Shown: in pieces, positions 44,700-56,359 of the stretch
Layout of the letters: every line of letters begins with the position of its first letter
Numbering within the stretch: the stretch's first letter is position 1
Assembly (NCBI RefSeq): GCF_016757215.1
Contig: NZ_JAESIY010000007.1
Coordinates: 62,001 to 126,000 of the forward strand
DNA length: 64,000 bases
DNA from: Fulvivirga sediminis
GTDB taxonomy: Bacteria > Bacteroidota > Bacteroidia > Cytophagales > Cyclobacteriaceae
Direction: 5' to 3'
Position numbers and translations under genes: made by a program
Notes under the pieces: generated by a model
The model's input: the letters and a program-made list of their open reading frames with translations, nothing else
Told to the model about the DNA's origin: nothing
Database searches by the model: none

Positions 44700-44944
44700 T
44701 ATAATATAATCTTTTAAGTAAACGGCTGCAGCCAATCTCACTCTACTGAAAATACCACGAGTAATTTGGCACTGGCTTCCGCCAAATCATTTAAGTGAGA
44801 CAAAGCAAGCAATTTCTGTCTATTCTCTGGCAAAAGAATAAGATAATTTTACCTGTATTTTCATTATGTATCTTGAGACATGAGGCTACATTAATTCTCA
44901 TAAGTCCTATTGTAATTTTTGAATGTATTATAGCTGCAAAATAT

Positions 44945-44952
44945 TAGCTTTG
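44945..44952 (+). promoter_or_regulatory. Possible -7 box (TAGCTTTG) for the Sufu-domain gene
   Basis: Exact TAnnTTTG match 58 nt before the ATG at 45011; TTTTTG at 44916-44921 could be the -33 part though the spacing is long. Confidence 0.4.
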
Positions 44953-45010
44953 CAAAACCAAAATCAGCAATCCGGATAACGGGCCAATATTTATTATTAA
45001 GAATTAAGTG

Positions 45011-45667
45011 ATGACTAAAGAAGAGTACAAGAAAAAGTTTGATGAAGATGATGCGGTAGGCTGGCTCAGTATGGACGCTGTAACAGAAAGAATATATCCA
45101 GGCCAAGAGCCAAGAAACTACGGACCCAATACGAGGTATATACTTGGTGGTGAAGACCCATTAGATGGAGTGAGTATATATGATTCCCAAAAGCAGCAAG
45201 ATCATTATCACATAGTTTCTTATGGTATGTCCAACCTTTACTATGATCCAGAAAGTGTTAAAAGTGAATTTAGTGGCTGGGGTTTTGAATTTACTTTCCG
45301 ACTGGCACCTTTTGAGGGAGATAAAGAAGATCCCTTATGGGTGGCCGCCCTTATGCAAAATTTAGCTAAATATGTTTTTGATAGTAAAAACTGGTTTGAA
45401 GAGTTTCACTTTATTACAGCCAATGGGCCCATACGCTTAGATACTAATACGGATATTACTGCAATAGCTTTTATAGAAGACCCCGAATTGGGTAGCATAA
45501 ACACGCCAAATGGTAAATTGCAATTTTTGCAGATGGTAGGTATTACCTCTCAAGAGTATGAATTACTCTCAAAAAAGCCTGAAACTACAGAGACTAAAAA
45601 GTTACTTAGCCACTTAAAAAAACAGAACCCATTGCTGATTACAGACCTGAATAGAAAGGGGAAATAA
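45011..45667 (+). CDS. Suppressor-of-fused (Sufu) domain protein
   Basis: 218 residues from ATG 45011, one codon after an in-frame GTG. Sufu-family features: DPLDGVSIYDSQKQQDHYHI, VSYGMSNLYYDPESVKSEFS, GWGFEFTFRL and NGPIRLDTNTDITAIAFIED. Bacterial Sufu proteins are often immunity proteins of polymorphic toxin systems; no toxin gene is seen nearby, so it may be an orphan immunity protein or serve another task. No signal peptide. Confidence 0.85.
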   Translation: MTKEEYKKKFDEDDAVGWLSMDAVTERIYPGQEPRNYGPNTRYILGGEDPLDGVSIYDSQKQQDHYHIVSYGMSNLYYDPESVKSEFSGWGFEFTFRLAPFEGDKEDPLWVAALMQNLAKYVFDSKNWFEEFHFITANGPIRLDTNTDITAIAFIEDPELGSINTPNGKLQFLQMVGITSQEYELLSKKPETTETKKLLSHLKKQNPLLITDLNRKGK

Positions 45668-45812
45668 ACACCACAAAATCAATTAATTACAATTGCATCA
45701 TGTCAAGAATTCAATAAAATTTACCAACAAATAAAAGGTTATAATTTACCATCTCTAATAAAATAATTTGTTTAAAATTAATTATTAACAACTCAAAATA
45801 GAATATAAAGGC

Positions 45813-45820
45813 TATATTTG
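45813..45820 (+). promoter_or_regulatory. Possible -7 box (TATATTTG) for the gene at 45853
   Basis: Exact TAnnTTTG match, 32 nt before the ATG. No clear -33 TTG at the normal distance. Confidence 0.4.
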
Positions 45821-45852
45821 GGCTTAGATTATATTAATAATAATTATCAATC

Positions 45853-46143
45853 ATGACCCTAAACCTAGAAGCCCATTTATTAGAAGGCATAGATGTATTT
45901 AATTTTCTGCAACTTATAGTAAGCACTCCTAAAGATTTAGCGGGTAAATCCTATGTGTTGGTAACCAAAAGTCTTCTCTCGCAATTACCACAAAGCACTA
46001 ATGACACCATCGAACACTGCCTAAGGCATGGCTTTGTAGAAGTGAAGCAGCTTGGCCGATCCAACGAATATTGGATTACCAGAAAAGGACTGGAATATTA
46101 TCATATTGAAGACTCAAGAGGAGCCAGGTTCAAAGTTTCATAA
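45853..46143 (+). CDS. Small hypothetical, winged-helix-like
   Basis: 96 residues. The order helix - LVTKSLLSQLPQSTNDTIEH - FVEVKQLGRSNEYWITRKGL resembles a winged helix with a beta-hairpin wing (arm reading 'RSNEYWIT RKGLEYY'), a form used by small regulators. No other domain. Target unknown; monocistronic. Confidence 0.6.
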   Translation: MTLNLEAHLLEGIDVFNFLQLIVSTPKDLAGKSYVLVTKSLLSQLPQSTNDTIEHCLRHGFVEVKQLGRSNEYWITRKGLEYYHIEDSRGARFKVS

Positions 46144-46292
46144 AGCGTTTTCCTAGTCAATTCTGCCAGAAGCGAGATGTCATGTAGCTGTTATCATTAC
46201 ACGACTATACTTTTAGTGACCGCTCTAAAATAAAGCTGATTTTTTTTATACTACCGCTTCCCTTTCTCACACATTTATTGAAACGAAAAAAT

Positions 46293-46318
46293 CAGACCTT
46301 TTAATTTTGAAAGGTCTG
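46293..46318. terminator. Hairpin in the 46144-46571 gap
   Basis: CAGACCTTT (46293-46301 region) pairs with AAAGGTCTG (46310-46318), flanked by A- and T-rich sequence. It probably serves the gene ending at 46143, 150 bp away, or an unannotated transcript. Confidence 0.5.
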
Positions 46319-46505
46319 CATATTCGTTTGTCAAAACATTGCAAATTATTCTATTTCAATATAGAGTAGTTACATTTTAAGTAATTGCAACCCACATCAT
46401 ATTGGTAAACTGCTTTCTGAAATTTTCGATAGCATCATTAATTAAGTTATTTCACAAAAGTGGATTACAACCGCTGGTAGATTTTATTAAAAATAAATCA
46501 AAAAA

Positions 46506-46544
46506 AAGTGAGAGCAGAAGCTATACATTCTTCCACTCTCACTT
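46506..46544 (-). terminator. Terminator of the GH5 gene
   Basis: AAGTGAGAG (46506-46514) pairs with CTCTCACTT (46536-46544); the GAAG/CTTC of the inner loop extend it. An A-tract (T-tract on the gene's strand) lies at 46495-46507, 28 bp past the GH5 stop. Confidence 0.75.
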
Positions 46545-46571
46545 GAATTAAATTATCCTGAATATTGGTCT

Positions 46572-48524
46572 TTACTCAATAATAATTTGCTTTGATTCAG
46601 TGAAATCAGCTCCGTAAATTCTCAAGATATAAGTACCCTTTTCCAGTCCAGTGCTTATGCTTTCTGTTTTTTCACTTAAACATGATTTCTCATATACTTT
46701 CTTACCATCTATACTAAATATATTAATGCTATATTCCTCTACATCTTGTGCATTGTAAGTAACATTAATATCTCCGTTAGAAGAAGGATTAGGATATATT
46801 GATACTGAAGTGTTCAAGCTATTCTCAGTAACATTCGCCGTTCTTTGAGTAGTGCTATTTGAACTTAACCCTATGTAGTTAAACTTGAACTTTTGACAAG
46901 CAGTACCAAAGTAATCAAAAAGGCGCAGGCCAACTGATCCGTCCATATTACAGTCTAAAACATCAAAGCCTTTGCTTGTAGTTAATTTAGACACAATCTT
47001 CTTATAGTCACCATCTAAATCTACTACTCTCCAGGCCTGAGCATCATATCCATTACTATCCCATAACCTGATAGCAGTACCTGACTCTGTATCTCCATTA
47101 GCTAAATCTATACATTTTCCATTAGCGCTAGCCAGTGAAACAAAACGCCAATATCCATTTCCAGCATCCTTAGCTACCCATCTTTGAGCAGTAGCTCCAT
47201 TTCTTTCCCAAGGTCTAATTACAGCTCCAGCTTCGTCAGATCCATTTTGAAGATCTAATACCTTAACAGGAGTGGTTTTAAACTCTATTTCATATATCCC
47301 ATTATGAACTAAACCTGAATTATCAGAGCATGAGCCACCAGGCAAGTCGTTATTAGCATATTCAGAGAACCAATGTTTCACTGGCGCTGCACATGCCTGC
47401 CAGTCGCCACCATAGGCTATACCTCCGTTAGGATCTCCATGGTCTAATAAATTATCTGGAGCTAAAACATTCCAAGAAGCATTTCCTGAATTAAATAAAA
47501 TGCGATTAAGATTGGCTCCAAAACCATTTCCTCCTGCTGTTCCTGTAGTAGCTACTCCAAATGTACCATACCCCTCAGGTGCCCAGTCAGTTTCAGTAAC
47601 CACTATAGGTGCTATATCAGCTATAGGTTTTACATTAATATTCCATGCATTTTGGAAGGCATTATAATTTCTTATTCCTCCCCAATACCCTGGGTAAAGA
47701 TGAACCGCATATCCTATGCTTCCACCTGTAATAGGATAGTTAACATATCCTTGATAATGTGATTGCCATCCCGTTCCAGGTATCCATAAAACGTTGTTTG
47801 CTCCATTGCTTCTGATATTGTTAACTATAGGCTGAAAGAAGTTTTTAAGTGCAGCAAAATGTGCTGAACCAGTGCTTCCCCATTGGCCATTAGTTCCTAA
47901 TATTTGTACAGGCTCATTGGCCAATTCAAACATTACATGGTCTGCATTTTTTAATGACGGGTGGTTAGAAAGGTAATTCCAGATTCTTTTTAAATAGTTA
48001 TGGTAATTGTCATTTACCGCTATTCTTTGAGGACACACCCCTGGAGGTCTTAAGATCACATACATTCCTCTAGCTCTAGCATGCTCAATAAGAGGAACTA
48101 TAACCTGATTAGTATAAGTAACTAATCTATCAAAGTTAAACCTTGAAATGTCATCTTCAGGAATAGGTGATCCAGGATTATTGGTCCAGTAAGGATCGAT
48201 ATGCAACCTAATGTAGTTAAGATACCATCCTGACGAGGTATCAGTTAATTTGTTCATTACTGCCTTATTGTAATTAAGAGCACCTTGAACATTGTAATTA
48301 TCCCAAGTACAATATTGAGAGTTGAACCCATATTGACATCCATTAAACCATGGACTTGGGGTGATAGCTACACCGTGTAATACTACATTATTTCCACAGT
48401 CATCTACCAAATATCTACCATCTACATGGAGTGGGGGCAATGGCATACCAGGCCATGCTTCTGCAGCCAATACCTGAAGGCCGAAGAATAAGATAAAAAC
48501 TATTCTTTTTAGAATTTTCATCAT
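46572..48524 (-). CDS. Secreted GH5-family glycoside hydrolase with ricin-type lectin and T9SS tail
   Basis: 650 residues. Signal peptide (MMKILKRIVFILFFGLQVLAAEA), GH5 catalytic domain (about 30-395) with acid/base Glu204 in MFELANEP and nucleophile Glu311 in VVTETDWAPEG, a ricin B / CBM13-like domain (about 403-560; IRPWERNGATAQRWVAKDAG, GTAIRLWDSNGYDAQAW) and a T9SS sorting domain (SIYPNPSSNGDINV ... GTYILRIYG). Likely an endo-acting hydrolase of a plant polysaccharide; cellulose, mannan or xylan cannot be told apart. It is divergent from the following enzyme genes. Confidence 0.9.
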   Translation of the reverse strand: MMKILKRIVFILFFGLQVLAAEAWPGMPLPPLHVDGRYLVDDCGNNVVLHGVAITPSPWFNGCQYGFNSQYCTWDNYNVQGALNYNKAVMNKLTDTSSGWYLNYIRLHIDPYWTNNPGSPIPEDDISRFNFDRLVTYTNQVIVPLIEHARARGMYVILRPPGVCPQRIAVNDNYHNYLKRIWNYLSNHPSLKNADHVMFELANEPVQILGTNGQWGSTGSAHFAALKNFFQPIVNNIRSNGANNVLWIPGTGWQSHYQGYVNYPITGGSIGYAVHLYPGYWGGIRNYNAFQNAWNINVKPIADIAPIVVTETDWAPEGYGTFGVATTGTAGGNGFGANLNRILFNSGNASWNVLAPDNLLDHGDPNGGIAYGGDWQACAAPVKHWFSEYANNDLPGGSCSDNSGLVHNGIYEIEFKTTPVKVLDLQNGSDEAGAVIRPWERNGATAQRWVAKDAGNGYWRFVSLASANGKCIDLANGDTESGTAIRLWDSNGYDAQAWRVVDLDGDYKKIVSKLTTSKGFDVLDCNMDGSVGLRLFDYFGTACQKFKFNYIGLSSNSTTQRTANVTENSLNTSVSIYPNPSSNGDINVTYNAQDVEEYSINIFSIDGKKVYEKSCLSEKTESISTGLEKGTYILRIYGADFTESKQIIIE

Positions 48525-51026
<2,502 letters not shown>

Positions 51027-51105
51027 AGAAATTAATCATTAAAAATATCTATAGTATGGCTACACTTTTAATTTAAATCTTTAAACAACCTAAATCCAAA
51101 CCCTT

Positions 51106-53139
51106 ATGAAGAATTTTAGACCTCTTTTATTACTCATCGCCAGCTGGCTACTGCTAGTCCCAGATCTGCTGGCACAAAATTACGATTACATACAGGTAGG
51201 CGGTACTACCAGAAGTATGATTACTTATGCTCCTTCGGGTCTTGGCCAAAACAGGCCATTGATGATTAACATGCACGGCTATAATCAAGATGCACCCTAT
51301 CAGCAGGCACAGGCAAAATGGGAGTCAATAGCTAATTCAGAAAAGTTTGTAGTAGTATATCCTAATGGACTCAACAAAGCCTGGGATATCTCAGGATCAA
51401 GAGACATCGATTTTATATTGGCTATTATCGATAACATGTCTAGCCGTTTTGGTATAGACCGTAACCGAGTTTATTTATCTGGTTTTTCTATGGGCGGAAT
51501 GATGACCTACCACGCAGCAAACCGGATAGCTGATAAAATTGCGGCATTTGCCCCTGTAAGTGGCTATCCTATCGGTGGTGCCAGTGCAAACAGCTCTAGG
51601 CCAGTACCCATTATTCATACTCACGGCACCTCTGATGACGTAGTTTCCTATAGTGGTGTACAAGGTACATTAAATGCATGGAAGACCAGAAACGGCTGCC
51701 CTAATAACGGTCAGGTAATTGATCCATATCCTTCTAACAAACCTAATTCTGTAGCTTCAAAAACTACTTGGGGCACTTGCTCAGAAAACACTAAAATAGT
51801 GCTTATCACCCTTGAGGGGAAAGGACATTGGTGGTCTATGGATACAAACACAGGCGTTAGCACCAGCCAGGAGATATGGGATTTTGTAAAGAACTATTCT
51901 CTTGATGGTAATGATGGCGGTGGAGACGGCGGTGATGGTAGCACCAACGTTTGGTTAGAAGCCGAATGTGGTGAAGTAGGTTCATTAATCCAAAAACAAA
52001 CAGGTAACTCTTCATCTAACAACGGTTATGTGTCAGTAGCTCAAGGAAACAACAGTCTTTCATCTGCTCCTGATGCTAATGGCCGTATCACGTATTCTTT
52101 TAACGTTGCAGAATCAGGTGCTTACACCTTGTGGGGTAGAGTAACCGCTCCTTCTCCTGATGACGATTCATTCTGGGTACAGGTAGATGGCGGCTCATGG
52201 TTAAACTGGAATGGCATAGCCCCAGGCTCTAATAGCTGGACATGGGATGATGTATCAAGCTATAATTTATCATCAGGTAATCATACACTAACTATAGGTT
52301 ACCGTGAAGATGGTGCTCTATTAGACAAATTATACATTACCAATACTGGACAAACTCCTAATGGAGCAGGTTCAGGAGCCACTAATTGTGGAGGCAGTAG
52401 CCCTGGCCTTGTTAATAACGGTATCTATGAAATCGAATTTCAGACTAACTCAGGAAAAGTATTAGACTTAAGAAACGGGCAAGATGCCAATGGAGGTGTA
52501 CTAAGACCTTGGGATCGTAATGGAGAATCAGCACAACAGTGGATCGCTATAGACGCAGGGAATGGTAATTGGAGGTTTGCTTCCAGAGCCAGTGCTTCAG
52601 GAAGGGTAATTGATCTTGCCAATGGAAGTACTAACACGGGGACCTCTATTCGTTTGTGGGAAAATTTAACCAACAGCGCTCAGGCCTGGAAGGTTGAAGC
52701 CGTGGGTAACGGATATTATAAAATTACATCTAGCCTAAACTCTAGCCGCAGCTGGGATGTGGGCAATTGTGTTATGGATGGTTCTGCCCCTCTGCAGCTA
52801 TGGGACTATTATGGTACTTCTTGTCAATTATTCAAATTCAATTATATCAGCAGCTCTAATGCCAGAGAAGCAAGCACCTTAGCTGAAGTACCGGAAGATA
52901 CTCATCAGTTAGTAATGTACCCGAACCCCTCTAAAGATGGTGTTTTAAAATTATCTTTTGATTATCCTGAGACCGGACAATATAACGTTACTATATTCAA
53001 TAGTGATGGACAAAAAGTGATGGAAAAAGACATCGCTGGAGGTAAAGGAGAGATCAACACTAACCTAACAAAAGGCATTTATATACTTAGAGTAGATGGA
53101 CCAGATTATTCAGCCAGTCAAAAATTAATTGTTGAATAA
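51106..53139 (+). CDS. Secreted CE1 esterase with CBM, ricin-type lectin and T9SS tail
   Basis: 677 residues: signal peptide (MKNFRPLLLLIASWLLLVPD), CE1/poly-esterase domain (about 25-265) with oxyanion MINMHGYNQDA and nucleophile Ser128 in SGFSMGGMM, a Gly/Asp-rich linker (DGNDGGGDGGDGS), a CBM6/35-like module (282-428; AECGEVGSLIQKQTGNSSSN), a ricin-type domain (432-582) and a T9SS sorting domain (MYPNPSKDGVLKLSFDYP ... GIYILRVDG). The 282-582 part is nearly the same as in the next gene. Acetylxylan or feruloyl esterase activity is likely. Confidence 0.88.
   Translation: MKNFRPLLLLIASWLLLVPDLLAQNYDYIQVGGTTRSMITYAPSGLGQNRPLMINMHGYNQDAPYQQAQAKWESIANSEKFVVVYPNGLNKAWDISGSRDIDFILAIIDNMSSRFGIDRNRVYLSGFSMGGMMTYHAANRIADKIAAFAPVSGYPIGGASANSSRPVPIIHTHGTSDDVVSYSGVQGTLNAWKTRNGCPNNGQVIDPYPSNKPNSVASKTTWGTCSENTKIVLITLEGKGHWWSMDTNTGVSTSQEIWDFVKNYSLDGNDGGGDGGDGSTNVWLEAECGEVGSLIQKQTGNSSSNNGYVSVAQGNNSLSSAPDANGRITYSFNVAESGAYTLWGRVTAPSPDDDSFWVQVDGGSWLNWNGIAPGSNSWTWDDVSSYNLSSGNHTLTIGYREDGALLDKLYITNTGQTPNGAGSGATNCGGSSPGLVNNGIYEIEFQTNSGKVLDLRNGQDANGGVLRPWDRNGESAQQWIAIDAGNGNWRFASRASASGRVIDLANGSTNTGTSIRLWENLTNSAQAWKVEAVGNGYYKITSSLNSSRSWDVGNCVMDGSAPLQLWDYYGTSCQLFKFNYISSSNAREASTLAEVPEDTHQLVMYPNPSKDGVLKLSFDYPETGQYNVTIFNSDGQKVMEKDIAGGKGEINTNLTKGIYILRVDGPDYSASQKLIVE
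51949..52850 (+). repeat. CBM-ricin module, copy 1 of a near-identical gene segment
   Basis: Encodes the two binding modules of the CE1 enzyme. The copy in the GH30 gene (54546-55456) matches at the protein level over nearly the entire length, with long identical stretches such as SAPxxxGRITYSFNV and LLDKLYITNTGQTP. Confidence 0.85.
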
Positions 53140-53208
53140 TGATAGTCAAACATGAAATGGCACGAACAGCAGCTATTTCATAATAAATTTTCTTGTTAAA
53201 CCATTCAA

Positions 53209-53238
53209 AGCTCCCTCACCTTCTTGATGAGGGAGTTT
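53209..53238 (+). terminator. Terminator of the CE1-CBM-ricin gene
   Basis: CTCCCTCA (53211-53218) pairs with TGAGGGAG (53228-53235) followed by TTTT. 70 nt after the stop. Confidence 0.8.
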
Positions 53239-53333
53239 TGATACACATAATCTGTCTTAAAATGACTTTTGACACAAATGTCTCAACTTGTCTTTTTTCA
53301 GAATGAAATTTCACACAATTAAATCACAATACG

Positions 53334-55751
53334 ATGATAGCTAAAAAAGCATTATCAAGGATAATAGTAGCGTTAATGCTACTCATTCCCTTGTTTTCAT
53401 TGGCTCAAACCTCAAATATATATATAGGCAGCACAGATCAGAATATCCGTGGCTTTGGAGGAATGAACTTCCCTCGTTGGATATCTGACCTATCTACATC
53501 CCAAGCAGATAAAGCCTTTGGTACTGGTGCGGGCCAAATAGGTTTGTCTATACTAAGGATTAGTGTATCACCTAACCGATCAGATTGGGCACTGGAAGTT
53601 CCCACTGCACAAAGAGCCAGAAGCCATGGGGCCATAGTTTTTGGAACCCCTTGGTCTCCACCTGCTTCTATGAAAACCAACGGCAGTACCATAAAAGGAC
53701 AGCTAAGAACAGATCAATATGGTGCTTATGCTAATTACCTAAGAGACTTTGCCAATTATATGAATACCAATGGTGTTCCTTTATTTGCAGTGTCAGTACA
53801 AAATGAACCAGATTTTCTTCCAGATTATGAGTCATGCGGTTGGAACCCTTCTCAAATAAGAACTTTCTTGGATAACAACGCTTCCGTGATCCCTACCAGA
53901 GTGATGGCTCCGGAAGTAGTCCATTATAACAGTAGCTATATGAACACTGTAGCTCCATCATCTCAAGTAGATGTTATTGCCAACCACAATTATGGTGGCC
54001 TACCCACTCGTGATCCATCAGGAAAAGAACAGTGGATGACAGAGCATTATACCAGCAGTGATAGAAGTGCTAACTTATGGCCAGATGCCTTACTGGTAGG
54101 TAAAGAAGTTCATGACTTCATGGTGAATGGCTATAGCGCCTACATCTGGTGGTATATCAGAAGGAGTTATGGTCTGCTTACAGAAGATGGCAATGTATCT
54201 AAACGTGGATATGTAATGAGTCATTTCTCTAAGTTTGTGAGGCCTGGCTTTACAAGAGTGAGAGCCGATGCTACCCCTACTTCAGGTGTGAGCGTAAGTG
54301 CCTATCAAGACGGTAACACTTTAGTTTTTATTGCTATAAATCAAAACTCTTCATCAAGAAATGTCACTTTCAATTTCTCAGGAAATAATGTAAGCAATAT
54401 TACTAAATGGGAAACTACTGCCAGTGCTAACGTAGCTCAGGTAAATACTTATGCCGGAGGTGGCACTTTCACCAACAGTTTAGCAGGAAATAGTATCACT
54501 ACCTTCAGGGGGACATTAGGCACTTCTCCCGGTGGCAGCACTTCCGTATGGCTAGAGGCAGAATGTGGTGAGGTAGGTTCTTTATTCCAAGAGCAAACTG
54601 GTAATTCTTCATCTAATAATGGCTATGTATCAGTGGAATCAGGAAATAACAGCCTTTCTTCCGCACCTGGCACTACAGGTCGTATAACCTATTCATTTAA
54701 TGTTGGTGAATCTGGTTCTTATACGCTATGGGCTAGAGTAATAGCACCTAATGCGGATGATGACTCTTTTTGGGTACAGATAGATGGTGGTGACTGGCTG
54801 AACTGGAATGGCATAGCACCTGGTGCTACCAGCTGGACTTGGGATGACGTGTCGAGTTACGATCTGAGCTCAGGCAATCATACTTTGACCATAGGTTACA
54901 GAGAAGACGGAACGCTATTAGATAAATTATACATAACCAATACCGGTCAAACGCCTACAGGTAGTGGTTCACCTGCCAATAATTGTGGGGACGATGGCGG
55001 CGGTAGCACAGGACTTGTGAATAATGGTATTTACGAAATAGAATTTCAAACTGACCCTGGTAAAGTCTTAGACTTAAGAAACGGAGAAGACGTAAATGGA
55101 GCCGTTCTGAGACCATGGGAGCGTAACGGTGAAACAGCTCAGCAGTGGATTGCTATTGACGCAGGTAATGGTAACTGGAGATTTGTTTCCAAAGCCAGTG
55201 CTTCAGATAGGGTAATTGATCTTGCCAATGGCACTACTGAAATTGGCACCTCTATCCGCTTATGGGAGAATTTAACCAATAGCGCCCAAGCCTGGAAGGT
55301 AGAGCCAGTAAGCAATGGATATTACAGAGTTCTATCTTCTTTAAATACCAGCCGCAGCTGGGATGTTGCCAACTGTGTTATGGATGGTTCTGTTCCTCTT
55401 CAGTTATGGGACTATTATGGTACTTCATGCCAGTTATTTAAGTTCAACTACATCAGTACTTCATCTGCAAGAGTGTCCGGTGCCGCAACCTTACTAGCTG
55501 AAGAAGCTGATACCCAGCAGGAATTGATGGTTTACCCCAACCCGTCCCATAGCGGTGAATTTAACCTGGTAGTGAAGGATATGGATAACTATGACGTAAC
55601 CATATTCAGTACTGTAGGTAAAGTGCTATTTGAACAAACAGGAGTAAAAAGCGATGCCGGCAGGTTAAATACTGGTCTCGCAGAAGGCGTATATATTCTT
55701 CAGGTTAAAGGAGAAAATGGAATTTTAACTAAAAAAATACAAGTTAACTAG
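53334..55751 (+). CDS. Secreted GH30 glucuronoxylanase with CBM, ricin-type lectin and T9SS tail
   Basis: 805 residues: signal peptide (MIAKKALSRIIVALMLLIPL), GH30 (subfamily-8-like) catalytic domain plus side beta domain (about 28-395). Acid/base Glu158 in SVQNEPDF and nucleophile Glu237 in WMTEHYT; GIGGFGGMNFPRW-type entry (IRGFGGMNFPRW). WWYIRRSYGLL contains the Arg pair that in glucuronoxylanases contacts the 4-O-methylglucuronic acid side chain. Then CBM6/35-like module (405-550), ricin-type (556-706) and T9SS tail (about 730-805). It would cleave glucuronoxylan next to glucuronate branches. Confidence 0.92.
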   Translation: MIAKKALSRIIVALMLLIPLFSLAQTSNIYIGSTDQNIRGFGGMNFPRWISDLSTSQADKAFGTGAGQIGLSILRISVSPNRSDWALEVPTAQRARSHGAIVFGTPWSPPASMKTNGSTIKGQLRTDQYGAYANYLRDFANYMNTNGVPLFAVSVQNEPDFLPDYESCGWNPSQIRTFLDNNASVIPTRVMAPEVVHYNSSYMNTVAPSSQVDVIANHNYGGLPTRDPSGKEQWMTEHYTSSDRSANLWPDALLVGKEVHDFMVNGYSAYIWWYIRRSYGLLTEDGNVSKRGYVMSHFSKFVRPGFTRVRADATPTSGVSVSAYQDGNTLVFIAINQNSSSRNVTFNFSGNNVSNITKWETTASANVAQVNTYAGGGTFTNSLAGNSITTFRGTLGTSPGGSTSVWLEAECGEVGSLFQEQTGNSSSNNGYVSVESGNNSLSSAPGTTGRITYSFNVGESGSYTLWARVIAPNADDDSFWVQIDGGDWLNWNGIAPGATSWTWDDVSSYDLSSGNHTLTIGYREDGTLLDKLYITNTGQTPTGSGSPANNCGDDGGGSTGLVNNGIYEIEFQTDPGKVLDLRNGEDVNGAVLRPWERNGETAQQWIAIDAGNGNWRFVSKASASDRVIDLANGTTEIGTSIRLWENLTNSAQAWKVEPVSNGYYRVLSSLNTSRSWDVANCVMDGSVPLQLWDYYGTSCQLFKFNYISTSSARVSGAATLLAEEADTQQELMVYPNPSHSGEFNLVVKDMDNYDVTIFSTVGKVLFEQTGVKSDAGRLNTGLAEGVYILQVKGENGILTKKIQVN
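54546..55456 (+). repeat. CBM-ricin module, copy 2
   Basis: Second copy of the module pair at 51949-52850. Differences are scattered and mostly conservative (for example AQGNN versus ESGNN), as expected after a duplication with some drift. Confidence 0.85.
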
Positions 55752-55820
55752 AAAGAAGCGCCCACTCAGTAGTAAATATTTTAGTTTATCTAAGAATATT
55801 AATAGATAAATCAAAATTAG

Positions 55821-55863
55821 TTAATATAAATAAAGTGTAGTTGCTACACTTTATTTATATTAA
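55821..55863. terminator. Perfect 20-bp inverted repeat after the GH30 gene
   Basis: 55821-55840 and 55844-55863 are exact reverse complements around a TTG loop. The arm starts TTAATATAAATAAAGTG. 69 nt past the GH30 stop; AU-rich, so terminator or a DNA palindrome. Confidence 0.7.
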
Positions 55864-56359
55864 CAATAATAAACGTTACTACTTCATGAACCCGCTTCCA
55901 TACTTTACCAATAAGGCCAGAATAGCCTTATTCCATTCTAAGTTTGATCTTCATCAAACGTTAGCAGTAAGTCCTTCTTCATCCGCGAAGACAAATTTAC
56001 TACATGCCCACTTCACGTACAGGCAAACACCTAATATAGACACCCTACTTAGGTTTATCATCCACTCGTTAATTCATTCATTCACCAAAATATACACTGT
56101 TCAACCTTATCCTTCAGCATGCAAAAACAAGCTGGGACATGGAGGGACTATAGAACCGAAGATTGGAACCTGTGCGGATTCTTATTTATTGATTAGTGAT
56201 AAGACAGGAGAGGGACACTCACCTCAAAATGAGCCAGCTTCTAATGGCAACAGGCAACCTTATACTTTTCAATTTTGGTAAGACATCAACATATTTTCAA
56301 ATATGTTTGATCCATATTATAAAGGCTAAACCTTAAATTTTTAACGCTACTACTCAAAG
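55864..56359. other. 496-bp gap
   Basis: An open frame of 146 codons crosses it (55841-56281) but begins in the hairpin and has unnatural composition; I see no gene. Probably promoter region of the xylanase operon, without a clear box. Confidence 0.4.

Noticed and set aside
55841-56281. 146-codon open frame between GH30 and GH43 genes
   Set aside because: It begins inside the perfect 20-bp hairpin, has unnatural composition (Ser/His/Pro/Thr-rich, no pattern) and resembles no family.
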